Assembly: GCA_001787535.1 (NCBI GenBank)
Contig: MFXP01000002.1
Coordinates: forward strand, 22,564-86,563
Source of the DNA: Candidatus Peribacteria bacterium RIFCSPHIGHO2_01_FULL_51_35
Lineage (GTDB): Bacteria > Patescibacteriota > Gracilibacteria > Peribacterales > Peribacteraceae
Length of the DNA: 64,000 nt
Direction of reading: 5' to 3'
Shown: positions 1-8,854 of the stretch, one piece after another
Layout: each line of letters begins with the position of its first letter
Numbering within the stretch: position 1 is the stretch's first letter
Position numbers and translations under genes: made by a program
Notes under the pieces: model-generated
Told to the model about the DNA's origin: nothing
Database searches by the model: none
Seen by the model: only the letters and a program-made list of their open reading frames with translations

Positions 1-1588
1 GGTTGTTCTCACCGATGTAATGGTAATAGCGCGCAAAATCTTCCAAATCGTAGAGCTGCTCCAGGTCCGCGAGCGCCGTTCGCGTTTTCTCACTCAAAAA
101 TTCGCGTCCCTCCGGGGTGAAGACGTCATTGCGGTACGCTTTCACCACGCGCACGTTCGTCTCCGGATGGAACACTTCCACGACGATCTGGTTCCGTTTC
201 CCTTCATTCAAGAAAATCGGTTCTTTTTCGTAGACGACCGCGTAGTTGTTGCTGTCGAAGAGCGGGGCGTTCACCATCGCGAGGATGCGTCCCGTGAACG
301 GGTCCATGACGATCACCTGGCCGCTGTCCGCGGCATACTTTTCGATGGCAGCTTGCAAGATCGTCTCCACTTCTTTTTGGATCGATCGGTCGATGGTCAG
401 CGCCACGGTGTCGCCGTCTTTCGGATCGACGATGGATTGATCCGCCGTGAGAATCTGCCCGCCATGCGGGTCGCTGACGGTGCTGATGAGTCCTTCCTGG
501 CCGCGCAGTTGCGGGTTGAACGTGCGCTCGACGCCGTACTGCGCTTCTTGATTGGTGTTCAAGAACCCGATGACGTGCGATGCGATGGTCGTATCGGGAT
601 AGAATCGCCAGTGCTCCTGAATGAGCGCGATGCTGCGGAGAGGGGATTGAATCTCTTGCGCTTCCTTGGTGGTTGCCGCTTTTTCTTTCAGAATATCCGT
701 CTCCTTTATGGCTTCCAACTGGGCTTCTTTAATCATTAGCGAGAGCGCGGGCGGCAAACGACGCATCACCGAAACGTAGCGAAGCGGGCGTGACCGAAGC
801 AGGCGACGGAGCAAGACGGGATCCATGGCGAGAGGAACAGCCAACTTTCGCGCATGGGAATCGACGTAGGGTTGCGTGATGTCTTCCGGATTCGCGTAGA
901 TCAACTTTTCGTCTTCATGCACTTCGATGCCCTGGATATTCAGATCGACGACAGCTTTCATCTGCACTTTGGTGGCTCCGTACTTGAGCGGGACGAACGT
1001 CACTTTCCTCTCCGAAATTTTGCTTTCTATTTCGCGTGCGAAGAGTCGCTTCACTTCCGTGCGATCGGGAAGATGCAGAATGTCCGTCGGTGGGCGTGTG
1101 GCGGGAATCGGCTCGAAGACGACCCCCGAAGAGATGCGCTTCATCTGCTCCACGGGATCAAAAGCCGCTGCGTAGAAGGGGATCAATTCGCGCGGACAGG
1201 TTTGCTCACCGGCCGTGCAGTGCGCGTGAAATTCCTCCGTGACGAGAATATCGGCAAGCGTTTCCGCCACCTGTGTCGCGTCATCGGTGATCAACGGATC
1301 GACGTAGACGAGATCCAGCGTGGTGTTCGTTGCGAGCAAATTCGTTTCTTCCGTTTTGCTGCTCATGCCCAAAATTTCGCCGCGTTTCGCAGGGAGACGC
1401 ACGCCGCCAAAGTGCTGGGCCTGCGCCGCTTCGTGGTATTCCTTGCCGCGCACGAGCTGGAGTTCGATCAAGCGCGAAACGATAATGAGCAGAGCCAGCA
1501 GAAAAAAACCATGAACGATGGTCATTCTCTGCAGCAGCGAGCGTCGCTTCTGCGTTTCGGACTGTGAAATCTTCGGGCGAAGAGCCAT
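1..1588 (-). CDS. ftsI: FtsI/PBP2-type peptidoglycan transpeptidase, N-terminal part (runs off the window)
   Basis: This reading frame is missing from the ORF track because it has no stop inside the window. Translating the minus strand from the ATG at 1588 gives a basic N-terminus, one membrane helix (around residues 22-42, FFLLALLIIVSRL) and a PBP dimerisation domain with LPAKRGEILG at about residue 70. The start of the transpeptidase domain follows (ALTIDRSIQKEVE, then GQVIVMDPFTGRILAMV). The SxxK catalytic motif would lie beyond base 1. The family crosslinks septal or lateral peptidoglycan outside the membrane. In this genome it sits apart from rsmH/ftsL (38 kb). A TGGTACAAA extended -10 lies about 20 nt upstream, divergent from the gspE promoter. 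FtsI versus the elongation PBP2 cannot be settled from this half. Confidence 0.88.
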   Translation of the reverse strand, partial: MALRPKISQSETQKRRSLLQRMTIVHGFFLLALLIIVSRLIELQLVRGKEYHEAAQAQHFGGVRLPAKRGEILGMSSKTEETNLLATNTTLDLVYVDPLITDDATQVAETLADILVTEEFHAHCTAGEQTCPRELIPFYAAAFDPVEQMKRISSGVVFEPIPATRPPTDILHLPDRTEVKRLFAREIESKISERKVTFVPLKYGATKVQMKAVVDLNIQGIEVHEDEKLIYANPEDITQPYVDSHARKLAVPLAMDPVLLRRLLRSRPLRYVSVMRRLPPALSLMIKEAQLEAIKETDILKEKAATTKEAQEIQSPLRSIALIQEHWRFYPDTTIASHVIGFLNTNQEAQYGVERTFNPQLRGQEGLISTVSDPHGGQILTADQSIVDPKDGDTVALTIDRSIQKEVETILQAAIEKYAADSGQVIVMDPFTGRILAMVNAPLFDSNNYAVVYEKEPIFLNEGKRNQIVVEVFHPETNVRVVKAYRNDVFTPEGREFLSEKTRTALADLEQLYDLEDFARYYHYIGENN

Positions 1589-1681
1589 GGGGATGTGCGG
1601 TCAATCCTTTGTACCAGGATGCGAGCACGCTTTCGAGCGACTTCTGAGGACATTTTGACGAAATGGCACAAAGGAAGAATC

Positions 1682-1710
1682 TGGCAACTACGCTGCTTTT
1701 CTGCTATAAT
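1682..1710 (+). promoter_or_regulatory. Extended -10 promoter of the gspE-like gene; no room for a leader
   Basis: TGCTATAAT (TATAAT at 1705-1710) ends 8 nt before the ATG at 1719, so the expected transcript start falls at or next to the start codon. A weak -35-like TGGCAA is at 1682. The opposite strand carries TGGTACAAA (TACAAA 1613-1608) for ftsI, making this a divergent promoter region. Confidence 0.7.
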
Positions 1711-1718
1711 AGTCTGTT

Positions 1719-2861
1719 ATGGCCGATGCGACACCCAAACAAAAAATGAGCACAGAAAACCCCCTTATGAGCATTCCGTATGCAACACTCGGAGGCGAAG
1801 CCGTACTCACCGCATTGCAAGAAGCGTCCGCAGCCCTCGGCATTTCCGACATCCACTTTTCGCCGCAGAAAACGGACGTTCGTTTGGAATGTCGTTTGCA
1901 CGGCGTGCTTCGTTCGGTCGCCTTTCTCACGCCGGTGCAGTACGGGGACATTCTCCGTCGCATCAAATTTTTGGCGAAACTGAAATTGAACATCACGACG
2001 GTGGCGCAAGACGGCCAGTACGTCATTCCCATGAAAAACCGCGTGGTGAACATTCGCGCAGCGACGCTTCCTTCGCGTTTCGGCGAAGCTGTGACGCTCA
2101 GATTCTTGGATCCCGATCGCGGCATCCTGCCGTTGGAAAAACTCGGGTTTCCGGAGGAGATCGTGAAGAGTTTGCGCGATCTTGTGGAACTCCCGAACGG
2201 TCTCGTGCTCGTCACGGGGCCGACGGGCTCCGGCAAAACGACGACGCTCTATGCACTCCTCTCCACCATCGTCGGCAAGGAGCGAAACATCATCACGTTG
2301 GAGGATCCGGTGGAATACGAGCTTGCGGGCATCATCCAGAGTCAGATCGACCCCGAGCATAATTTCACGTTCGCGAACGGACTTCGGTCCGTGCTCCGCC
2401 ATGATCCCGATGTCATCCTGGTGGGCGAAATTCGCGATCTGGAAACGGCGCAGACCGCCATCAACGCGTCTCTCACGGGGCACTTGGTGCTATCCACATT
2501 GCACACCAATTCCGCCGTGGAAGCCATTCCGCGTCTACTCTCCATGGGCGTGAGCCCCTACACCTTTGCTCCGGCGCTTCGTGCGGTTTTGGCACAGCGT
2601 CTCGTGCGAACACTCAAAACCTCGTGTCGTGGCGGGAAATGTGACCCGGGTTCCCACGATTCGTACGATGGACAAATGTGTTTGCCGGAATTGCTCACCA
2701 TGACGCCTGCTCTGCAAACACAGATTCTGAACATGGCGCAAGGACCGAAGATTGCGGAACAGGCAAAGAAGGATGGACTCAAGACAATGAAGGAATGGGG
2801 AGAAGAATTTGTGAAGAAAGGACTCACCACAAGGGAAGAAGTGGAACGTGTGACAGCTTAA
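1719..2861 (+). CDS. Type IV pilus/type II secretion ATPase (PilB/GspE family, short form)
   Basis: This is a cytoplasmic hexameric ATPase of the PilB/GspE/PilT superfamily, which powers pilus or pseudopilus assembly. Visible motifs are Walker A GPTGSGKTTT (about residue 166), the Asp box ITLEDPVEYE, Walker B LVGEIRD and the His box LVLSTLHTNSA. At 380 aa it lacks the long N1 region of typical 550-aa GspE/PilB. The C-terminal tetracysteine zinc site is reduced to irregularly spaced Cys (SCRGGKC ... MC). The N-terminal part (about 25-120) matches the N2 domain that precedes the ATPase core. No pilin or PilC gene is adjacent, so its machine is encoded elsewhere. The start is fixed by the -10 element 8 nt upstream. 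PilT is less likely because the LEDPVEYE and Cys-region context is GspE-like. Confidence 0.88.
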   Translation: MADATPKQKMSTENPLMSIPYATLGGEAVLTALQEASAALGISDIHFSPQKTDVRLECRLHGVLRSVAFLTPVQYGDILRRIKFLAKLKLNITTVAQDGQYVIPMKNRVVNIRAATLPSRFGEAVTLRFLDPDRGILPLEKLGFPEEIVKSLRDLVELPNGLVLVTGPTGSGKTTTLYALLSTIVGKERNIITLEDPVEYELAGIIQSQIDPEHNFTFANGLRSVLRHDPDVILVGEIRDLETAQTAINASLTGHLVLSTLHTNSAVEAIPRLLSMGVSPYTFAPALRAVLAQRLVRTLKTSCRGGKCDPGSHDSYDGQMCLPELLTMTPALQTQILNMAQGPKIAEQAKKDGLKTMKEWGEEFVKKGLTTREEVERVTA

Positions 2862-3180
2862 ATCATTGAGATCGAATCGATCGTGTTACTCGATAGTGAA
2901 GTGTGAGTCCTATTCAAGATCCAAAGCAGCACCAAACGCCAAGGGAATGATCAAGGAACCAAGGACTCAACTTTAGATTCCATATCATGACTCGATGTGA
3001 GTAGGGAAATGGTGTCGTATGCCTTTATAGAATTGAAATGAAAATTCATTGGTCATGCGGTGCCTTCTTTGGTGTTTGATGCTGCTTTTGTCCTTAATCC
3101 GCACAAAATCTCTTGTTAACAAGAATTGCTCGCAACCCTTGCCAGTCCGCTCTTCTTTTCCATAGGATAACAATCCTCCC
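2862..3180. other. Intergenic stretch without a supported gene
   Basis: About 320 nt lie between the ATPase and the FecR-type gene. No ORF with plausible composition was seen. Near the right end, GATAACAATCCTCCC precedes the ATG at 3181 and may hold a -10 (TAACAA) for that gene. No clear terminator hairpin was recognised. Confidence 0.5.
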
Positions 3181-4905
3181 ATGCTGTTTCATGCGCGCCA
3201 CAGGCGAGGTACGTATCCGCTTGCGGCGACTTCGGCGTATCCAGTCCTTTTGAAATGGGTGCTTGCCGCCGTTCTTGCGCTGATCGTTCTTTATGTTGTG
3301 GGATCCTTCGTGCTCCGCGTTTTTGGCGTGGGGAATCCCATCCGTCACGAGAAAGTGACGCTCCATGTGGAAGGAAGAGATGCCGTGAGCGTGTCCCTGG
3401 ACGGAGGTGACATCCAACGCGCGCAGGACGGGATGAAACTGTATCCCGGGGATCGCGTGACAACGGGTGCGAACACGCATGCAACGCTCCTCTTTTTTGA
3501 CGGTTCCATGGTTCGCTTGGATCAGAAAACCGATCTTACCGTTGCGAAAAGCGCTTTTGGTTCCAGACAATCGGAGTTGGAGTTGGAGCTCCAGCAAGGA
3601 AAAATGTGGGTGGCAACGCCCCCGAAAAAATCCTTTACCGGAGCCATTGTGCGCACGGTTCGCACACCGATGACGACATTTGCGCTTCCTGCGGAAACGG
3701 AGGCCGTTCTTTCCGCCTTGGAAGCGTACGTCTACAGCGCCGATGGCAGCGGCATCGAAGTGGAAGTGCTCTCGTCCGACCTTGATTCCATCTTCATCGG
3801 CGAAGGTCAAAAGTGGATTCTTCCGTCCACGGAGGACATCGGGAACGATCTCTACGCCTACCGCAGTCCGCTGGATCCCGGCGCCATTCGCATGCCCCTG
3901 GTGGAAGAAAGCAGAGTGCGTCGGACCATCGTGACGAAGCAAGCATCGCAGACGGCCGCAGCGACGGATGGCGGCGTGGAAGGCGGATTCTTGCGCGTGC
4001 GCTCCCCCGCGAATGCCGCCAAGCTCACTTCGGGCACGGTCAAAGTGGAGGGATCCTTCGGGGAGGGTGTCGCTTCCATCAAAGTGAATGAATACTTTGC
4101 CGTGCTGGATGCCGAGAAGAAAACCTTCTCGCAAGAGTTGGCGCTCCCGACGGGCACGGAATCGTTCGATATCCGCATAGCGGCGTTGGATTCCGCCGGA
4201 GAAATTTTGGAGGAAGTGCTGCGCAACGTGACGCGGGAATTCAAAGCCCCGGATGCTCCGACAATTACGAGTCCGGCGAAGCAGGGGCAAACCTATCGCA
4301 CGCAGACGCAGGAGTTTGTGCTTCGCGGAGGCTCGCCGGCGGGTGCCGTTGGCATCATCGTCAATGATTACCGGTTGCAGCTTTTTTCCCCCAGCAAAGG
4401 AGAGTGGAGCTATCTCGCAAGCACGCGGCTTGGTAATTTTATACAGGGCGAAAATATTTTTTCCGTTGTCGCCATCGATGACGCCGGTAACAAAAGCGAG
4501 CCCGCCGTGCTCAAAATCATATTGGGCGAAGGCACGGAAGGTGTCATTGCAGAAGGGCAAGCAAGCAGTGCCGCTCCCGTTACAGAGACTCCCGCGGAGC
4601 TCCCGAACAATGCTCCTCTAAAACCGGGCTCTCTGGTTGTGACCGGTCCCACAGCGGGTACTGCGCATACGGCTACCGGCAGCGAATTCCTTATAGAAGG
4701 CACGACGATTCCGGAGACAGCCAGTGTCTGGGTGAATGACTACGAGTTGCAGTTGTATGTCGATGGCAAAACATTCTGGAACTACATCGCGAACACGGAG
4801 TACGGCAACTTGAAGCGCGGTAAAAATGTCTACGTCATTGTCACGCGCAATGCGAGGAACGAGATCCTGGATAAGTTGGAGTACACGGTGACGTACAATC
4901 CGTAA
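3181..4905 (+). CDS. Membrane-anchored FecR-domain protein with Ig-like repeats
   Basis: 574 aa. A single N-terminal membrane helix (about residues 22-45, LKWVLAAVLALIVLYVVGSFVL) is followed by a FecR-type domain (about 60-215) with the usual GDRVTTG and DGSMVRLDQKT pattern. The rest contains Ig/CARDB-like modules near residues 280-350, 365-450 and 500-570. Two of these share the phrase VNDYxLQL followed by a W/Y-rich stretch, so they are internal repeats. No sensor partner or TonB receptor is nearby, so this is more likely a structural surface protein using FecR as a binding domain than an iron regulator. The C-terminus ends 7 nt before the stop of the convergent gene. Confidence 0.75.
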   Translation: MLFHARHRRGTYPLAATSAYPVLLKWVLAAVLALIVLYVVGSFVLRVFGVGNPIRHEKVTLHVEGRDAVSVSLDGGDIQRAQDGMKLYPGDRVTTGANTHATLLFFDGSMVRLDQKTDLTVAKSAFGSRQSELELELQQGKMWVATPPKKSFTGAIVRTVRTPMTTFALPAETEAVLSALEAYVYSADGSGIEVEVLSSDLDSIFIGEGQKWILPSTEDIGNDLYAYRSPLDPGAIRMPLVEESRVRRTIVTKQASQTAAATDGGVEGGFLRVRSPANAAKLTSGTVKVEGSFGEGVASIKVNEYFAVLDAEKKTFSQELALPTGTESFDIRIAALDSAGEILEEVLRNVTREFKAPDAPTITSPAKQGQTYRTQTQEFVLRGGSPAGAVGIIVNDYRLQLFSPSKGEWSYLASTRLGNFIQGENIFSVVAIDDAGNKSEPAVLKIILGEGTEGVIAEGQASSAAPVTETPAELPNNAPLKPGSLVVTGPTAGTAHTATGSEFLIEGTTIPETASVWVNDYELQLYVDGKTFWNYIANTEYGNLKRGKNVYVIVTRNARNEILDKLEYTVTYNP

Positions 4906-4911
4906 GAGTGG

Positions 4912-5370
4912 TTATACAGGATTAATCACTTGGAATAATTTTCGCAGTGTAGCTCCTGCTTGAAGGAGTAATCGATTGTGTTCCACCGCCGCACTATATG
5001 TTTTTTTAACCAGAGGTTCCAACCTGCTGGCGGTCCGAGGGGTCATTTTTGCTTTCAGCGTTGATTCCCAGTAGTTCATTAATGAATCTATATATCCTTT
5101 ATCATCGAGAATGGCTTCCCTCGTCAGATCCGTCGGACGCGGTCTGCCTGCTGAGTTTGCACATTGTCGTCGATGCAAGTTAAACACGCGAAGAACTTGA
5201 TCGAATTTTATATGATGAAGAAGATCGTTCGGTGTTTCGCATCTGGAAAGATCATCTTCTTCTATTTCCAAAGTTTGTTTTTCGTTGCCATCAGGTGGAT
5301 CTACACGGGTGTCCAACTGAAACGTGCGTTCATGCATATCAAAGAGAGGAATAGTGTTGTGATCGTACAA
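4912..5370 (-). CDS. Hypothetical protein, second gene after rluD-like
   Basis: 152 aa if the TTG at 5370 is used; an in-frame ATG (MHERTF) lies 11 codons later. No family recognised. The protein is hydrophilic, with an acidic N-terminal half and a basic helical C-terminal half (residues 85-150, rich in Leu, Lys and Ala). It starts 11 nt after the rluD-like stop and is probably co-transcribed with it. Codon use resembles neighbouring genes, which supports a real gene. No cysteine motif or membrane segment is seen. Confidence 0.5.
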   Translation of the reverse strand: MYDHNTIPLFDMHERTFQLDTRVDPPDGNEKQTLEIEEDDLSRCETPNDLLHHIKFDQVLRVFNLHRRQCANSAGRPRPTDLTREAILDDKGYIDSLMNYWESTLKAKMTPRTASRLEPLVKKTYSAAVEHNRLLLQAGATLRKLFQVINPV

Positions 5371-5381
5371 CTCAGATCCTG

Positions 5382-6317
5382 CTAGGCAAGAAAATTGATG
5401 TTGAGTTTCTTCAGTATTTCCAAGAATTGCGCTGGCAGATGCGCTTCAATCGCATGATCTTTTGCATCGGCAGGTGATTCAAAAGTAAGTTTCCAGGCAT
5501 GCAAGCAGAGCGATTCCACTTCCCATTCCTGCACCACACGTTCGCTGAGTGCGCTGCTGTAGCTGCTGTCACCCAGTACAGGATGCCCGATGCCCGCCAA
5601 GTGCACACGAATTTGGTGCGTGCGTCCCGTGTGCAGGTCACACTCCAGAAGAGCAACATTGGAAGCTTTTCCTACTATGCGATAGGTCGTCTGCGCCTCG
5701 CGGCTCGTGCTGGTTCCTGTTATGGCCATCTTCGTTGGATTCATCGAACTTCTGCCGATGGGTGCATCGATCTTCGCTTGGGATTTCTCCGGAATGCCTG
5801 CGACGAGTGCCAAGTATGTTTTTTTCACGGTGCGCGTCTCAAACTGTTTCTGCAATGCTATGTGTGCCGCAGGATTCTTTGCGATCAGCAAGCAACCGGT
5901 CGTATCTTTATCCAAGCGATGCACGAGAACGCTCTCTGACGAGAATGGAATCTTCATCTTCGTAAACAGAAGGGCGACGCCATGCAGGATCGTGGGCTCA
6001 TCGATTGCTCCGGCACCCGGATGGACGGAATACCCCGCGGGCTTATTGATGACGAAGCATTGCTCATCTTCGTACAAGATCTCCAGATGCAGATCTTTCG
6101 GTTCGATCGCACTTTCCGTTGGAGTGGAAGCATCGTCGCTTACAATCACGCGATCACCGGGTTCAAGACGATGCGCCGGCTTTTTGACAATCACGTCGTT
6201 CACGCGGACATGGCCTTCTTCGATCGCTCTCTTTGCTTTCTCGCGACTGAGCACACGTCCTTCTTCCGCGAGAAAAGAATCCAGCCTGTGGGGATACGAA
6301 ACGAGCCACTCGGACAT
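5382..6317 (-). CDS. RluA/RluD-family pseudouridine synthase
   Basis: 311 aa. An N-terminal S4 RNA-binding domain (about residues 10-70, LDSFLAEEGRVLSREKAKRAIEEGHVRVND) precedes the catalytic domain. The RluA signature HRLDKDTTGCLLIAKN (about 142) contains the catalytic Asp, and CDLHTGRTHQIRVHL (about 223) is the second conserved block. The family isomerises uridines in 23S rRNA; RluD makes the helix-69 pseudouridines. The architecture fits RluD, but the substrate cannot be fixed from sequence. The gene is divergent from tyrS with only about 60 nt between starts, and CATAGT lies 6 nt upstream as a possible weak -10. Confidence 0.9.
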   Translation of the reverse strand: MSEWLVSYPHRLDSFLAEEGRVLSREKAKRAIEEGHVRVNDVIVKKPAHRLEPGDRVIVSDDASTPTESAIEPKDLHLEILYEDEQCFVINKPAGYSVHPGAGAIDEPTILHGVALLFTKMKIPFSSESVLVHRLDKDTTGCLLIAKNPAAHIALQKQFETRTVKKTYLALVAGIPEKSQAKIDAPIGRSSMNPTKMAITGTSTSREAQTTYRIVGKASNVALLECDLHTGRTHQIRVHLAGIGHPVLGDSSYSSALSERVVQEWEVESLCLHAWKLTFESPADAKDHAIEAHLPAQFLEILKKLNINFLA

Positions 6318-6362
6318 GCGGATACTATGCCTCTTTCACGTCATGATTCACAGCAAAGAGTC

Positions 6363-6371
6363 TGCTACACT
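6363..6371 (+). promoter_or_regulatory. Extended -10 of tyrS
   Basis: TGCTACACT, with the hexamer TACACT at 6366-6371, lies 6 nt before the ATG at 6378. This spacing decides the tyrS start against the 132-codon longer ORF in the track, whose extra part is antisense to the rluD-like gene. Confidence 0.7.
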
Positions 6372-6377
6372 TCCGTT

Positions 6378-7541
6378 ATGCCAAATGAGCTCTTAACACG
6401 CGCGGTGGAAGCAGTCACGCCAAAGGCTTTGGCGGAGGAGAAGTTGAAGACAGGTCTACCGATCCGCATCTACTTGGGCATCGATCCCACGGGAACCAAG
6501 CTGCATTTGGGGCATAGCGTGCCTCTACGCAAGCTGCGTGCATTTCAAGATGCAGGGCACCAAGTGATCTTCCTGATTGGAAGTTTTACTGCGATGATCG
6601 GGGATCCTTCCGGTCGCGATAAGCAGCGTGAACCTCTCACGACCGAACAGGTGCTGGAAAATTTTAAGACCTACAAAGAACAAGCAGCGAAAGTGCTCGA
6701 CTTCACCAACATCGAAGTGGTCTATAACCACCAGTGGTTGGAAAAGCTCATGTTTGTCGACATCATTAACTTAGCCGGTAACTTCACCGTGCAGCAGATT
6801 TTGGAGCGCGACATGTTCGACAAGCGCTTAAAGGAAGGAAAGCCGATAGGATTGCATGAGTTTTTGTATCCTCTTATGCAAGGCTACGATTCCGTAAATT
6901 TGGACGTCGATTGTGAGCTTGGTGGGAATGACCAGCTTTTCAACATGCTCGCGGGCAGAACGTTGCAGTCCACCTTCGGCAAACGCGATAAGTTCGTGAT
7001 AACCACCAAATTGATAGCCGGAACGGACGGACAGAAGATGAGCAAGACGTACAACAACTGCATTTATTTGGAGGATGAACCCAATGATATGTACGGCAAA
7101 GTCCTTTCCATCAATGATGACCTGATTACGGTGTATATGGAGTGCTGCACCGGTATCCCGATGTCGGAAGTCACAGAAGCCGCAAAGGCTTTGAAGAAAG
7201 GCAGTGTGAATCCCAAGGATCTTAAAATGCGCTTGGCTCGCGAAATCGTAACGATTTACCACGGTGCAGACGCTGCTGCAGTCGCAGAGAGTGAATTCCA
7301 GAAGGTTCATAAAGATAAGGGTATTCCGGCAGACATAATAATAAGAAATGTGAAGAAAGGAGACCTTGTAATTGACATCATGGTGGAATGCAAAATGGCT
7401 CCATCAAAAACCGAAGCAAAGAGATTGATCGAACAAGGCGGCGTAACCATAGATGGCAAAGCAATTACAGCTCAAGATGCGAAGGCTGAGGCAGGAATTT
7501 TGAAAGTCGGGAAGAGGAAGTTTCTAAAAATTTTTTTATGA
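6378..7541 (+). CDS. tyrS: Tyrosyl-tRNA synthetase
   Basis: 387 aa from the ATG at 6378. Class I synthetase with the HIGH-type motif LHLGHS (about residue 40), the KMSKS loop as KMSKT (about 217) and a C-terminal S4 domain (about 325-387, APSKTEAKRLIEQGGVTIDG). It charges tRNA-Tyr in the cytoplasm. The length and KMSKT variant fit the TyrZ-like bacterial subgroup. The track ORF starting at 5982 is artificially long. The stop codon overlaps the ATG of the next gene (ATGA), so translational coupling is likely. Confidence 0.95.
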   Translation: MPNELLTRAVEAVTPKALAEEKLKTGLPIRIYLGIDPTGTKLHLGHSVPLRKLRAFQDAGHQVIFLIGSFTAMIGDPSGRDKQREPLTTEQVLENFKTYKEQAAKVLDFTNIEVVYNHQWLEKLMFVDIINLAGNFTVQQILERDMFDKRLKEGKPIGLHEFLYPLMQGYDSVNLDVDCELGGNDQLFNMLAGRTLQSTFGKRDKFVITTKLIAGTDGQKMSKTYNNCIYLEDEPNDMYGKVLSINDDLITVYMECCTGIPMSEVTEAAKALKKGSVNPKDLKMRLAREIVTIYHGADAAAVAESEFQKVHKDKGIPADIIIRNVKKGDLVIDIMVECKMAPSKTEAKRLIEQGGVTIDGKAITAQDAKAEAGILKVGKRKFLKIFL

Positions 7542-8224
7542 ACACTCGAATTGTAATCGGATTATGTGTACTAACATTATTTATAATTTCACTTTTTGTA
7601 CCCTTTTCTGTTAGGCCTTTTAAACTTGGTCAATCAATTAATTTTAAAGAACTAACCATTGAGCAGTTAGAATTACATAGGGATGGAAATATATTTGTGG
7701 ATAAGTTATTCAACAAACAGCCAGACTTATCAGATCATTTTATTAACTTTGGAGCAGACCTCAGTGTCTTACAAATCCCCACTGTAGATTTCTCATATAA
7801 AACGTGTATTTCCATCAATAATTTTGTAAAAAAAGAGGATAATGATTTGGTTTTCATTAGTAATGGTCCTGTTGGTATGAAAATCGCAATTGATGATAGC
7901 CAAGTAGTAGTTGATGCAAATGAATATAAGGATAACTATGAATATTGTGTCCTCAATAAAAATATTAATTTTATAGAATTAAGTACTAGAGAATCTTCAA
8001 TTAGTCCTGAAATTTACAAATCACTTTGTGGAGAGCAGGAGGTTTGTGAATTATCAGGCAGGTTTCAATTGCTTTGGAGTACAAAAATATTGAACCCATG
8101 GAGTTCTATAGTAGCTGCTTTCCTGATTTCACTCATGCTTGCTGTTTTATATGCCAAATACATTTGGCTGCCTGCTGAGTTCTTTTCTAATAAAACAAAT
8201 GAAAAAAATAAAACGGGGGTATAA
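7538..8224 (+). CDS. AT-rich hypothetical protein with terminal membrane helices
   Basis: 228 aa, no recognised family. One hydrophobic helix lies at each end (about residues 4-24 and 192-212), with a roughly 165-residue hydrophilic domain between them that contains several Cys. The topology resembles an extracytoplasmic domain anchored at both ends. The coding sequence is far richer in A+T than tyrS or the pterin dehydratase gene on either side and prefers A/T-ending codons, a sign of recent transfer or relaxed selection. It overlaps tyrS by 4 nt and the next gene by 1 nt, so it sits inside an operon. Confidence 0.7.
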   Translation: MNTRIVIGLCVLTLFIISLFVPFSVRPFKLGQSINFKELTIEQLELHRDGNIFVDKLFNKQPDLSDHFINFGADLSVLQIPTVDFSYKTCISINNFVKKEDNDLVFISNGPVGMKIAIDDSQVVVDANEYKDNYEYCVLNKNINFIELSTRESSISPEIYKSLCGEQEVCELSGRFQLLWSTKILNPWSSIVAAFLISLMLAVLYAKYIWLPAEFFSNKTNEKNKTGV

Positions 8225-8568
8225 TGCGATATGTGTCTCAAGATCTTCTTAAAAAGCGCTGCGTTCCCTGCGAAGGAGGCGCTCAGCCCCTCAGCCCGAG
8301 CGAGGCTCTGGAGTTGCTGAAGCAGACTCCGCAGTGGAAGATTGATGAAGAATCCAAGAAGATTTCACGAACTTTTAAGAGCAAAACATTTTTGGATGCT
8401 GTGGCATTTGTAGAAGCAGTTGCAGCAATTGCAGAGGAAGAAAATCATCATCCTATGATAAAAGTGGATTTCAATCGTGTGACGTTAGAATTATGGACGC
8501 ACGCGATTGGAGGATTGAGCGAGAATGATTTTATTGTTGCGGCAAAAGTAGACGCGCTGGGAGAGTGA
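8224..8568 (+). CDS. Pterin-4a-carbinolamine dehydratase family protein
   Basis: 114 aa, the usual PCD/DCoH size. The family motif EEENHHP (about residues 74-80) contains two of the catalytic His, followed by the Asn-Arg strand FNRVTLELWTHAIGGL. The family dehydrates 4a-hydroxytetrahydropterin and in some bacteria has a moonlighting role. No aromatic amino acid hydroxylase is nearby. The first 25 residues, including CVPCEGG and PLSPSEA, match the common bacterial N-terminus of this family. Its ATG overlaps the preceding stop. Confidence 0.9.
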   Translation: MRYVSQDLLKKRCVPCEGGAQPLSPSEALELLKQTPQWKIDEESKKISRTFKSKTFLDAVAFVEAVAAIAEEENHHPMIKVDFNRVTLELWTHAIGGLSENDFIVAAKVDALGE

Positions 8569-8577
8569 TTGAATCGC

Positions 8578-8673
8578 TCAGGAAAAAATCAGTAAGGATG
8601 CCAGCGAGGCACCACTGACCAGAAGAGTGGAGAAGAGGAGTCCCAAGCCGACGCTAATGGTTTCTTTGGACAT
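8578..8673 (-). CDS. Possible 31-aa membrane peptide
   Basis: The C-terminal 31 residues of a track ORF starting MSKETISVGLGLLF form one hydrophobic helix (about 8-30). Upstream codons run into a repeat, so the start at 8673 is preferred. TATAAA lies only 3 nt before the ATG, closer than at other genes here. The gene is convergent with the dehydratase gene and ends 10 nt from it. No family known; it may be a chance hydrophobic ORF. Confidence 0.35.
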   Translation of the reverse strand: MSKETISVGLGLLFSTLLVSGASLASLLIFS

Positions 8674-8754
8674 GTGTTTATAGGACGAATGAAAAAGTAA
8701 TTTCTTACCGGAGAGAGAAAATTTTTGGTGATAGGGGAGTGGTCGAGAGGGGAG

Positions 8755-8854
8755 TGTCAGTCTTCGAGACGCCCTGCGGGTGTCAGACTGAGGAGCGAGG
8801 CATCGCAATGCCGAGTGTCTCGAAGGCTGACGGGCAGGGCTCCTCAGACTGACA
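8755..8854. repeat. Palindromic REP-type element
   Basis: A roughly 100-nt inverted-repeat block starts TGTCAGTCTTCGAGAC and ends CTCAGACTGACA, with inner blocks GGAGCGAGGCATCGCAATGCC and GTCTCGAAGG. The outer arms TGTCAGTCT/AGACTGACA are complementary. It carries the stop and last ~20 codons of the small gene on the minus strand. It resembles dispersed CTTCGAGAC-type REP elements of other bacteria (from memory, not searched). Confidence 0.6.

Noticed and set aside
20-739. Long plus-strand ORFs at 20-739 and 854-1567
   Set aside because: They are antisense shadows of the partial ftsI gene, whose minus-strand translation gives clear PBP motifs.
5982-6377. 132-residue N-terminal extension of TyrS
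   Set aside because: Antisense to the rluD-like gene and upstream of the tyrS promoter.
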